A DNA stretch of 64,000 nt from Craterostigma plantagineum (taxonomy: Eukaryota > Streptophyta > Magnoliopsida > Lamiales > Linderniaceae), in the NCBI GenBank assembly GCA_027422505.1, contig JAPQWV010001386.1:1-64000 (forward strand). Direction: 5' to 3'. Below the pieces are notes generated by a model that did not search any database, was not told the DNA's origin, and worked only from the letters and a program-made list of their open reading frames with translations. The translations under genes were made by a program, and so were the position numbers. Below are positions 54,526 through 64,000 of the stretch, one piece after another. How positions within the stretch are numbered: the stretch's first letter is position 1; each line of letters starts with the position of its first letter.

Positions 54526-55309
54526 TGTAATACCCCGAATATTTCTATGAACGTGCTAATTTGTAATTTATGTGCAAAATATGTGTTTATATGATTTCAG
54601 GTTATATGCCTATGTGCTTATATGCAACCAGGATTACTGATGGGATAGGAAATTAAAATGGAATTTAGAACAATTTCATATAAGATATATAATTCTCTTT
54701 TTGGTAGAGAAAGTATTATAAATTATTAGATATGGGAACTCGAATTTATAAGGTACTAATAGAAATAAAGTTGAATTCCTAACTCAATTGGGCCATACCT
54801 AAATTGGGACTTAGGCCCAAATGTTACAAGATAAAGGATGAGTTGCTTAAACATAAAGAAAGCCACGTTACCTCATGTAACGTGTCCCATCAACTCTACT
54901 TTTAGTAACTTAAAGTTTATCTAGGGGCTAAGCTATTCGATGGTGTGAGTTCATTAAGTAAAAACCATAAGTAAAGAAAAGAACTGTAACGACAACGAAG
55001 GCCGAGGAAAGAAGCATAAATCAGAAACAAGAATTATAATTAAGAAGGGATGGCTTTATCTTATCTATAGCTTGTAAATTAATTTCTAATCCTTATATGT
55101 AGCACTTTACATAAGGATAAAAGAAGTTAAGGGGTATCAGTTTCCTAGGTTAGAATAATTCTAAGAAGGATTTCGACTCTTAAGTTGGTTAGTAATTTAA
55201 GGGTTTCATATGTAACTTATTCAAAACGTGACTGCTTAGAATTATACCTGGAAAGGATGATAAGTTAAGAATTTGATTTTGAAGGAGAAGTAGGTAGCTT
55301 GATAAGATT

Positions 55310-56180
55310 TCGAAACACTGTTAGGTATGATGTCGAGATCAATAATGAGGATAGAAGGAACTCGAGATTCATATCTAGATCTAGTTTAATATTGACTTCG
55401 AAATTCAAGTAGTAAAATGTCGAAATCAAAAGAAACCAAGGTTAGGAAGCTCGAGATTTATCAATACGCCGAGATTAGAAAATGTCGAAAGAAGACACTT
55501 GCGAAATAAGAACAGTTCGAAATCTTGAAATCTCGATACCTTTGATCTCGAGATTTTTAAATTACGAGAGTAAGGTTTGGACCAATCATAACTAGAGGAA
55601 GTTAAATGCCTAAAGGGATACGTAGCTATTCCTTAACATATCGAGATTGTATGTTATTTACTAAAACTCGAAATCCAATTTAATGTCAATATCGAGATCC
55701 ATTGTATAATTTAGTTTATGTCGAGATTTAGGTGGTGTCAAGATCTTTGTACAGTATTTAAATGTCGAATTTTTATGTATTAAACTAATATCGAAACCTT
55801 GTATAATATATCGAGATATATCTTGACGATATCGAGATTCATATCAAGATACATGTCGACATTTTAATTATGTTATCAACATACATCTCGAGATCCATCT
55901 TGAATATTGATATCGACATCCATCTCGAAGTCTTGTGTGATCTAATACGAAATCTTTATATATATATATATATTATATATATATATATATATATCGAGAT
56001 CCACTAATAACATAAATTTGAGATCTATCTATGAAATAATATTTCTCAGTTTAGGTTAAGTTCTAAATTTTAGGGTTCGAAATTATAGAAGTCGAAATTA
56101 GAGTTTTCAAATTAAGCCAATTTCGTGAAATTATAATAGATTAACAAATCCTAATTTTATATGTTTCTATAATTAGGGTT
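55310..56180. repeat. Dense TCGA-containing motif field in the second LTR-like insert
   Basis: Words such as ATCTCGAGATT, ATATCGAGATCC and GTCGAAATC recur roughly every 30 bp, in both orientations, as in 42530-44000. An (AT)n microsatellite interrupts the field at about 55955-55992. Confidence 0.7.
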
Positions 56181-56509
56181 CGAAGGTTAGCGATTTAACC
56201 GTACGATAAGCTAATGATACCAAGTAAGTGGAAATCGCAACTACAACACATAATTGTATGTGCATGAATTATGTGTTATATGCTTCTATGATTTTATGTG
56301 ACTTCTATGAAATTATATGATCTTACGTGAATTATTTACATTATATGATGACATGACACGCATATTCATGGCATGAGCATATGCACACACGACTAGTATG
56401 AGAGTCAGGGAAATAGCGTGCATGAGTATAGACGCTTTAAAAGCGATATGTATATTTGCCGATATGGGCATTGTGTCGACTCAATGATGAGTCACGGCTC
56501 TTCTATGCT

Positions 56510-56745
56510 ACCTAAATATATTACGGCGATTCACGAGGCGACTGCCGATTCATGAGAGGCAGGTAAATAAATATATTACGGCGATTCACGAGGCCGACTG
56601 CCTGATTCACGAGAGGCATGTAAATAACTATATTACGGCTATTCACGAGGCGACTGCCTGATTCACGAGGAGGCTGGTAAATAAACTATATTACGGCGAT
56701 TCACGAGGCGGACTGCCTGATTCACGAGAGCCAGGTAAATACCCC
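56510..56745 (+). repeat. Four-copy tandem repeat of about 58 bp
   Basis: Units contain TATATTACGGCGATTCACGA, GGCGACTGCC and TGATTCACGAGAGGCAGGTA, with small indels between copies. Each unit has two ATTCACGAG words. Absent from the corresponding part of the other insert, so it expanded after the two copies diverged. Confidence 0.85.
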
Positions 56746-57539
56746 TTAGCGGGAGATGCAACCTGGAGGATGCGACTCGAGGATATGAGCGGCATCGAGG
56801 GAACCTCGAGTGTTGGCGACCTCGTAGTAGGCTACTAGTGAGAAGCGCCCGCGTGTCAGACCGCATTGGGATGGAAAGGCGCCTTAGGGTTTAAACGAAA
56901 TTTGTATGCCCGGGTTAGCCTCTCAATGGGACTGCGTTGGGATTGAAAGGCACTATTTAGCCTCTCAGTGTGGACCGCATTGGATTGAAAAGGCGCCATA
57001 GGGTTAAGCACAGATGGAGTACTCGGGTTTAGTCTCCCGGTGTGTGTACTGTCACTTATTTATACCCTAGGGGTTTGAGCTCTATATGGTGCATAGTAAG
57101 ATTGAAAGACGAGGGGGCCCAAATATGTTATGAAAGGTCAAGAAGAATGTGAGAAAGGTCAGGAAGAATGTGAGAAGTAGATAGCATTGGCATGGATGCC
57201 TTCGCTATTTAAGTCACGTGCATGGCATGCATGGTTTTCACTTACTGAGCTTTATAAGCTCATTCCACGTTTTATGTGTTGTAGGTGGGCTGACGGCGGT
57301 ACTCCAGTATTTTTGAGGGCGAGGTGTACATGGATGACGACCTGTGGAGCAATGTTAGAATATTTGGATATGTAGATACTTTGGGGCTTCGGCCTTGTAT
57401 GATTACGACGATGTAGGTTACGTTTTTGTCGTAATATATCATATTTTAGGAAAAAGTTTTTGTTAGACGGGTCTCCCGGCCTTACGTTGCGAAAATCCGA
57501 CGCTAAGTAGTATTAAAAAGTGAGGGTCGCCACACTTTT

Positions 57540-57760
57540 CTCCTGGTGATTTAGAAGGAGATTCAAGTGGGATTCATCAGACGTGGGTTCCTTGCGTTTT
57601 CGGCTTGAGGATTCTTTGGTGGCTGCCTTGGGTGTGGATGTTTAGCCATATTCAGAAGTTAGGGTTTTGGTAGGAAGTTTGGAGAAGATGAGTGAGTTGA
57701 AGAAGATGAGGAACGGTTCTGAATCTTTTAAAGAATAGGGTCGGTTTATTTTAGGAAGAG
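57540..57760 (-). pseudogene. env-like region of Sirevirus B, N-terminal part
   Basis: A minus-strand start near 57642 is followed by Lys/Ser/Pro-rich codons (readable as TPKAATKESSSRKRKEP after one frame change) running into the insert junction at 57539. It joins the Ser/Lys-rich sequence at 54520. Confidence 0.45.
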
Positions 57761-58290
57761 ATAAGGATGAAATTTGAAATTTGAAATTTCGAAGTTGGAA
57801 AGTGGAAAACTGTCAGAAATATCGAGCTGATTTGGCAGGATCTCTTAGGGATTTGACTGGGCTGAATAGGAATATATTTTAAATAAATGAGTTCCCTGAA
57901 ATAACTGAACGGCTGGAAAGATATCTACGAATTCCTTCCTCAAATAACCTGATCACATTCAAAGACCAGAAGATCGGATATTCCTAAAATAATCAGATAG
58001 CTGAAGGAATGCTCGGAATGGGATAACTACGAATTTTTTCCTAAAATACGAAGACCACAATTAAGGAAAAATTCTATAAGATCCACGGAAATATTTCAAG
58101 GGCTGAATGAATTTCTTAAGATAGAATAACTACGAATTTCTACCTAAAACAGAATAACCAAGAGTAAATGATAGAATTAGGCAGATTTACTAACCTTATT
58201 TAGTTCGATGATTCACAATCGATCACGGATGTCGCAGAATCTCGCCTCAATTAGGGGCTTCGTGCTGATCATTGTTCCTACGAATTCCAC
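57761..58290 (-). other. Spacer between pol and env-like region of Sirevirus B
   Basis: No gene. Contains repeated ATAACTACGAATT-CT-CCTAAAA and AACCTGATCACATTC words about every 110-120 bp. Confidence 0.45.
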
Positions 58291-58830
58291 ACTGATTCCC
58301 TTCTGAACATGGTCTCGTATAAATGGTGTTTAAGCTCAATATGCTTAGTACGAGAGTGATGCACGGGATCTTAGTAATACTAATGGCGCTAGTGCTATCA
58401 CACATAATAGGAATTTTGTCATAACCTAACCAAAATCACTAAGGGTTTGTTTCGTCCACAGAACTTGTTGACAACAATTTCCTAAGGCCATATATTCAGC
58501 TTCGGTTGTGGAGAGGCGACAGCTTTTTTGCTTTCTACTAGACCAAGTTACCAGGGACTTTCCAAGTAATTGGCAAGTTCCACTAGTACTTTTCTATCTT
58601 CCCTACAGCCGGCATAGTCGGCATCGGAATATCCCATTAATGGGCATTCATCCGTATGAGAGTACCACAGACCATAATTGACAGTACCCTTGATATATCT
58701 AAGTATACGCTTAACTGCGGTCAAGTGGGATTCCCTATGGTCAGACTGATATCTCGAACACATACCAACAGCAAACATGATATCAGGGCGACTAGCAGTT
58801 AAAGTAAAGAAGGCTTCGATCATACCTCGA
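58291..58830 (-). pseudogene. Sirevirus B RNase H
   Basis: 58823-58548 encodes TASRPDIMFAVGMCSRYQSD, VKRILRYIKGTVNYGLW and YSDADYAGCREDRK. In other frames it continues to SLSTTEAEYMALG-like and ITKDPVHHSRTKHIE-like remnants (58540-58310). It degrades the RNA strand during reverse transcription. Frame changes near 58550 and 58370. Confidence 0.85.
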
Positions 58831-59700
58831 AATTTGTTTGATCAACTGGTGTACCTGATTCGTCACTGTCTATTTTGGTGGTCTGATGCATGGGAGTGGA
58901 AATTTCTTTGGAATCGTTCATCCCGAATTTTATCAGTAGTTCCTTGCTGTACTTCGTCTGGGATACGAAAGTTCCATCGTCAAGTTGCTTTTATTGCAAC
59001 CCAAGGAGTAGTTCAGCTCACCCATTAAACTCATCTCAAATTCCTTCTGCATAGACTTGGAGAATTCCTCGCAAAGAAAGGATATTAGTACTACCAAATA
59101 TGATATCCAACGTATATTTGGACCAGTATCATGTGATCACCTTCATACTTAATAAACAGCGTGTATCAATAGTTCCAGTCGAAAATCCTATGTCAATCAA
59201 GAACTACTTAGCCTTTCATACCATGCCCTAGGTGCTTGCTTTAAGCTATATAATGCTTTATTCAACTTAAAAACATGATTTGGAAAACCTTCCCTAGCAA
59301 AGCCCGGTGGTTGGTCTACATAAACCTCCTCATTTATGAAGTCATTTAAAAATGCACTTTTTACGTCCATTTGAAAAGTTTGAAACGTTTAAAGCATGCA
59401 TATGCAAGTAAGACACGTATAGACTTAATCTAGCTACCGGAGCAAAAGTTTCATTGAAATCAATACATTCTTCCTGGGAATAACCTTTTGCAACTAACCT
59501 CGCTTTGTTCCTTGTGACACTACCATGTTCGTCGAGTTTGTTGCGGAAGACCCATTTGGTTCCTATGATGGATTTTTCATCCGGTCTCTCCACAAGTGTC
59601 CACACTGGCTCTTTTCAAACTGAGATAGCTCATCTTCCATGGCAGAGACCTATGATATATCATCTAGAGCTTCATGAACTGTCTTTGGTTCCATCATTGA
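58831..59700 (-). pseudogene. Sirevirus B reverse transcriptase, catalytic YVDD disrupted
   Basis: 59605-59342 encodes [20 protein letters not shown] and [20 protein letters not shown]. The catalytic box lies at 59101-59118 on the minus strand, where two bases are missing from the Asp-Asp codons, so YVDD is lost by frameshift. More frame changes at about 59380, 59220 and 58850. Confidence 0.87.
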
Positions 59701-60874
59701 GAGCAGTACATCATGGATTCCTCCATATCTTGATTTCGAACAGTTGCTCTGGTTTTGATTCCAGATCTGATATTCCTATAACTTGATATGTTGGATGACT
59801 GGAAGCATGTTTCCATTTTCTAGGTTGCAGCTCATCAGCTTTCGGTTACAGTGTCTCAACATTTTCATCTTTGGGAATATCTTCCTATCTTTAGTATCCT
59901 GTAATCCTGCACAGGGCAAATCTATACCTTCCTCATCAGTAGCATATGCGTTAGGTATCTCATCAAAAGTAACATGTACGGATTTCCTGAACAGTCAGCT
60001 TCTTTTATTGTAAACACGATATGCCTTAGAGTGGAGACTGTAACCAAGGAATATCCCTTCATCTACCTTAGAGTCAAATTTTCCTCTCTTGTCTCTATCA
60101 TTTAAGATAAAAAATTTACATCCAAATACGTGAAAGTAACCTATATATTTGGAGTTCTACCATGCCAGATTTCATAAGAGGTTTTCTTTAACATCAGCCT
60201 AAGGAAAACACGATTTGACACATAACAAGCTGTACTAACAGCTTCCGCCCAGAACTGTTAGGAATATCATACTCATGTAACATAGACCTAGCATTTCTTG
60301 TAATACCCTATTTTACGTTCAACTACGCCATTTTGTTGGGGAGTTATAGGGGCAGAGAGAAGTTATGACTATATCCATACTGATCACAGAATGATGCAAA
60401 TGATTTACTATCAAATTCCCGTCCGTTATCACTGCGTATCCTACATAAGTTCGTTTCTTTTCATTCTCAAGTCTCTTTACTAGCGATGCAAAGTTATCTA
60501 GTGCCTCATTCTTATGTGCAAGGAATATCACCCAAGTATACCTGGAGTAATCATCAACGATGACAAGGCATATCTTTTACCTCGCAGAGACATCGTCTAA
60601 ACCGGACCAAAAAGGTCGAGATGCAGCAGTTCCAGAGGTCTGGATGTGGATATCACATTCTTTGCCTTGAACGATGTCTTGGTCTACTTGCCCATTTGGC
60701 ATTCCTTGCATGTTTTGGTCCTTGACGAACTTTATGTCAGGAACACCTCGTACCAGTGCATTGCTTGTGATGTGAGACAGTAATTCCATGTTTGCATGTC
60801 CTAAGCGTCTATGCCATAACCAGGTGTTATCCTGTGTAACTGCTAAGCACTTGACGTTCTGGTCAGTGATATCA
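59701..60874 (-). pseudogene. Sirevirus B integrase
   Basis: Remnants on the minus strand: SDNGREFDSK (about 60420), TPQQNGVVERK with the catalytic Glu (about 60320), FWAEAV-like and FGCKFFILNDRDK-like (60250-60060), and GNTKVTCTDF-type later sequence. An upstream frame, 60789-60577, includes HITSNALVRGVPDIKFVKDQN from the region before the zinc-binding part. All in broken frames. Confidence 0.82.
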
Positions 60875-61708
60875 TCAAGAGTTATGCAATAAACATCCTA
60901 TCCCTAGATGCACTAAACAATACCTTATCATGTTTCTAACAACACACTTATCATTTTCAAAGGTTACCGTATGACCCTTATCACATAATTGACTAATGCT
61001 AATGAGATTATGTTCAAGATTCTTAACTAACCATACGTCATCTATAGTAGTATGCAAAGTGTTACCAACAGTTCCAACCCCCAATGATCTTAGCTTTAGT
61101 GTTGTCGGCGTAGGAGACATATCCTCCATCATAGGCTTTCACCGACACAAAAACTTACTAATATCACCTGTCATATGGTGGGAACATCCACTGTCGAGGT
61201 ACCACTTGTTCTTCTTACTGGATTTTTCTTCTTTGTACCTGCATGAATCAGTTCTTTTCTGAGGTGCCCAATTTTGATTGGGTCCTAAACGGTTAGCAGC
61301 AAAATAATTCCTGTTAACACGTGGTATATCATGTATCACAGGCTGTGATCTCTCAAACACAGGCTGGCCAGAGTTAGAGACTTCAGGAACTTTCTTAGGT
61401 CTCCAGACATATCTAGATTTATCAGCTTTCTTCAAGAAACAATGGTTAGCATAATGACCAAGACGACCACATGAAAACCATTTAGGTTTCCTAACATTTT
61501 GCAGAGGTGCAGCGTGTTCATGTGTCGTGGAATATCTGTTCTTGTATTTCCGATATGTGCAGGGAATACTAAGTAACATATCAAGATTTTGTTGTCCTTC
61601 AAGAAGTCTAATAACATTAGTACGAGATTTTTCTTCTAAGAAATCCTTAAGAGCAGTCATGTCTCTAGATATATTCTTTTGCTTCCTAAGCTTCTCGTAA
61701 TTACACAA
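60875..61708 (-). pseudogene. Sirevirus B protease with zinc knuckle
   Basis: 61708-61139 carries FSCGRLGHYANHC, a zinc knuckle whose first Cys is replaced (Trp-Phe-Ser-Cys), and the protease site WYLDSGCSHHMTGD (about 61190). The following frame, 61132-60875, holds VWLVKNLEHNLISISQLCDKG, the usual block after the active site. A stop lies between the two. Confidence 0.87.
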
Positions 61709-63040
61709 AGTTCTCTTTCTTAAGAGTTTCTAGCTCGGCTTCAGGCGCTCATTTTCTATCCGTTTGATGCTTCTTCTCTAGCTACTTCATCTCGCTGCCT
61801 AATTAGACCCTTTACTTGTGAGTTGAGTGACTTAATCCTTCTTCTGCATTTTGATCATTTCGAACATCTCTTCTTTTTCATCTACTTCAAGGACTGAGGA
61901 AGCGTTATCATGAGATTCATCTTGCCTAGCATATAATTCATTCAAAAAAATATTTTCTAATAGTGGATGAATCCGATACCTGATCATCATCAGCGGCCAT
62001 GTAGGCGAGATCTTCCTCCTCTTCGCTTCCGGCCTCTTCGAGTTTGTGACCATGGCCTTCTGCTTCTTTATCTTTTTGTCACCATTCCATCGGGCAGTTT
62101 GAGGCAAAGGGCCTGGCTTGCTGCACTTGAAGCATTTCTGCACATTGTTGCCGGATGACGATATTCCCTTGTTCCTAGGCTGGAACTTGGAGTTTCCCTT
62201 GAATTTTTCTTAGCCGAAACTTGTCAAATTTCTGGTTAGCATGGCGATCTGCTCCAGCAGGTCTTCCTCAGTTTCTTTTCTTCGCCCTCAGAATCTTGTC
62301 TTGTTCAAGTTGAAGGCGATGTTTGGTTGGTTTCGGACTGGTGGTTTTCTTTGATGGAGATCTGAGTCATCTCGTAGGTGGTCAGAGATCCGATCAGTTC
62401 TGACACTGAAAGTTCGTCCAAGTCCTTTGCTTCGTAGATGGCAGTCACTTTGGGATTCCATTCTCTAGGAAGAGATCTCAGGATTTTTCGCACCTTCTCA
62501 CCATCTTCTATTTCTTTCCCAACGAGAACATTGATTAATGATGTTCATGAATCTGGCATACATGTGGCTTATGGTCTCGTTGTCTTCCATCTTGAACAGC
62601 TCGTATTGGTGAGTCAAGAGGGCTATCATTTCTTGCACAACTCGAGTGGTTCCTTCATGTGTGACTTGAAGCATGTCCCAATATTTTTGGCAGATTCGCA
62701 TAAGCTCACACGATTGTACTCTTCTCTTGTGAGCGCGCAAGCTATCATGTTCTTTGCTTTGGCATTTTGGGAGATTCCTCGCTTGTCTGCTACATTGTAA
62801 TCAGGGCCTTTCTTTGGAGTTCCATCTTCGTTTTTGGGAATGTAAGGTCCTGTCGCGATGATATCCCACAGGTCGTAGTCTGTAGCAATCAGGAATTCCT
62901 TCATGCGATTTTTCCATATGGCGTAGTTTGTCCCGTCGAAGAGTGGTGGCCTGGAATGGGATTGTCCCTCTGCAAAAACATCAAAACTCGAAGAAGCACT
63001 AGATCTTTAACTCAGGCTTGTTAGGCCCGTCGTTTGAGTA
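61709..63040 (-). pseudogene. Sirevirus B Gag
   Basis: Starts after the primer-binding site with SRPPLFDGTNYAIWKNRMKE-like codons (62960-62900), then 62904-62626 (FLIATDYDLWDIIATGPYIP, NMIACALTREEYNRV), 62740-62498 (IALLTHQYELFKMEDNETIS), 62493-62305 (KILRSLPREWNPKVTAIYEA), a zinc knuckle remnant CFKCSKPG (about 62120-62140, later ligands lost) and a coiled-coil-like charged stretch (62100-61720). At least four frame changes. Confidence 0.85.
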
Positions 63041-63044
63041 ACCC

Positions 63045-63056
63045 GCTCTGATACCA
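63045..63056 (-). other. Primer-binding site of Sirevirus B
   Basis: Minus strand TGGTATCAGAGC, two bases from the 5' LTR at 63059. Confidence 0.9.
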
Positions 63057-63058
63057 AA

Positions 63059-64000
63059 TGAAGATTAAATGTGCCTAAGAGGGGGTGAATTAGGCGTATA
63101 GAAATTTTGCTTCTTTTCACAAATTCTAATTGTAGTGACTTGGATATGCCTATTGATGCTTGTGACGTGTATGCCTGATATATCCTATTTCGTCGGATGT
63201 GTTTCGGGTCTGTCTCACTGTGATAAAGAAATACCGTTAATGCGAGACAGGATTTTTATAGATGTTATATCCCAACTGGGGTTTACTCCTCTCATTGGGG
63301 TTTGCTCCCCAAGAGTTTACCAATCACTATAATGCAACGTAGCTGGATACAAAACTGATTGGTTAGCCAATACACAACCGAAAACAAGTCGAACACTAGC
63401 CACTACTAGGTTACCACACGCCGAGTTTCGTTCCTCGGAATCTCCTTGATCCGACAGACACAGCTCGCTACGAAGGGCCCTGGACTTGTCCTTCCTTCAC
63501 GTGTGCGGTAAACGTCGACCTTGCCTCCTTGGTATTGCTCACATCCGAAGACAACACGTCCGAAGACAGAATATATGGAGGGGATGATGGAATAACCGGA
63601 TAAATCACTCGCTCAGTGATGGATATGCAGGTTAACGCTTAGTAAGGCAGAAAGCTATCGCAAGTGAATGGCTCAGGAATCTCTTAGATCTTCTGCTCAA
63701 ATATCTCTCGTAGGCTTATGTTCGCAAATTCTAAGTGCCTTGCAATTATGAAGTGTAGCTCATATGTGGACCTTTCAATCAACACTTCACATGGAAAATT
63801 ATATCATATAATAATCACCAAATCAAGCATAGTTTCCATGCAATTTTCGAGTTAAACATACCATATAAATCATGCTCTTAATAAATCATCACAACGGTCA
63901 TATAGCACATTAAAGCATGATTATATTCCGTATAAAGAGCTTAATTTCGTTCTCATGCATATTCAATCACTTCGCATATATTTACCATGTCAGGACTTCC
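63059..64000 (-). repeat. 5' LTR of Sirevirus B, cut by window end
   Basis: Matches the first 940 bp of 50691-52391 with scattered one-base indels and substitutions. The outer end and target duplication are outside the window. Confidence 0.9.

Larger units (their letters stand above)
54526..57534. mobile_element. Long LTR-like insert in Sirevirus B env-like region (probable solo LTR)
   Basis: It starts TGTAATACCCCGAAT and ends GGTCGCCACA, with flanks CTTGT (54521-54525) and CTTTT (57535-57539), a 5-bp duplication with one difference. env-like codons lie on both sides. It has no open frame of note and no retroviral motif. It shares many blocks with 42291-44931 but differs at the right end, and it carries an extra tandem array (56510-56745). 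Interpreted as a solo LTR of a long-LTR gypsy family. Confidence 0.65.
50691..64000 (-). mobile_element. Sirevirus-like Ty1/copia element B (runs past the window end), with nested LTR-like insert
   Basis: Minus-strand element with a long 3' LTR at 50691-52391 and the start of its 5' LTR at 63059-64000 (window end). An initiator-Met primer-binding site is at 63045-63056. Gag, protease, integrase, reverse transcriptase and RNase H remnants follow on the minus strand, then an env-like region (53103 to about 57760) split by the insert at 54526-57534. Repeated GGGGGAGCA purine tracts (minus strand) precede the 3' LTR, a known Sirevirus trait. It is related to element A but a different family, with LTRs over twice as long. 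Confidence 0.9.

Overview
The window is nuclear DNA of a flowering plant, most likely a eudicot. It is low in GC and crowded with plant transposon families: hAT, Ty1/copia including two Sirevirus-type elements, a Ty3/gypsy chromovirus-type element, and a Mutator-like element with a DUF1985/Ulp1-type gene. Only three host loci are recognisable. These are TOM9-2 (10598-10867, +), a DUF26 plasmodesmata-located protein gene of the PDLP type (14846-16585, -, two exons), and an intron-bearing RPL23 (uL14) copy (35630-36692, +) that is damaged and lacks exon 1. No rRNA, tRNA, CRISPR array or bacterial-style operon was seen.

Layout. 1-1130: unclassified DNA ending in a Helitron-type 3' terminus. 1553-4345: hAT element with a broken transposase. 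4487-10465: complete Ty1/copia element with 5-bp target duplications (GTCAA) and near-identical LTRs but a frameshifted pol; its 3' LTR ends 132 bp before the TOM9-2 start codon. 11897-13985: a 1.9-kb segment between 107-bp direct repeats, holding a degraded minus-strand polyprotein fragment that resembles retro/pararetro-type plant polyproteins. 14846-16585: the PDLP gene.

16970-35552 is a three-level nest. A minus-strand gypsy element has its 5' LTR split by a Mutator-like element (22001-35498, 9-bp duplication GCCAAAGTC). That element is itself interrupted by a 5.5-kb LTR element with no polymerase (25292-30803, 5-bp duplication GTGAT). Order of events: gypsy, then MULE, then the small LTR element.

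37544-50449 is a minus-strand Sirevirus-like copia element ('A') with an env-like region, interrupted in RNase H by a long LTR-like insert (42291-44931). 50691 to beyond the window end is a second Sirevirus-like element ('B'), also minus strand, interrupted in its env-like region by a related insert (54526-57534).

The most unusual signal is in Sirevirus A. A palindrome, ATGTTG-NNN-CAACAT, occurs in perfect form six times and in degenerate form about five more times along the whole internal region, through gag, pol and env-like sequence, and a near-perfect copy sits at the end of each LTR. Other notable points are paired tandem arrays (one built on the palindrome TTTCGATCGAAA) in the pol-less element, dense TCGA-containing motifs in both long LTR-like inserts, and a single-base frameshift in the membrane exon of the PDLP gene. 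Many coding remnants are broken by one-base indels, often at homopolymers, so uncorrected long-read error must be excluded before any locus is called dead.
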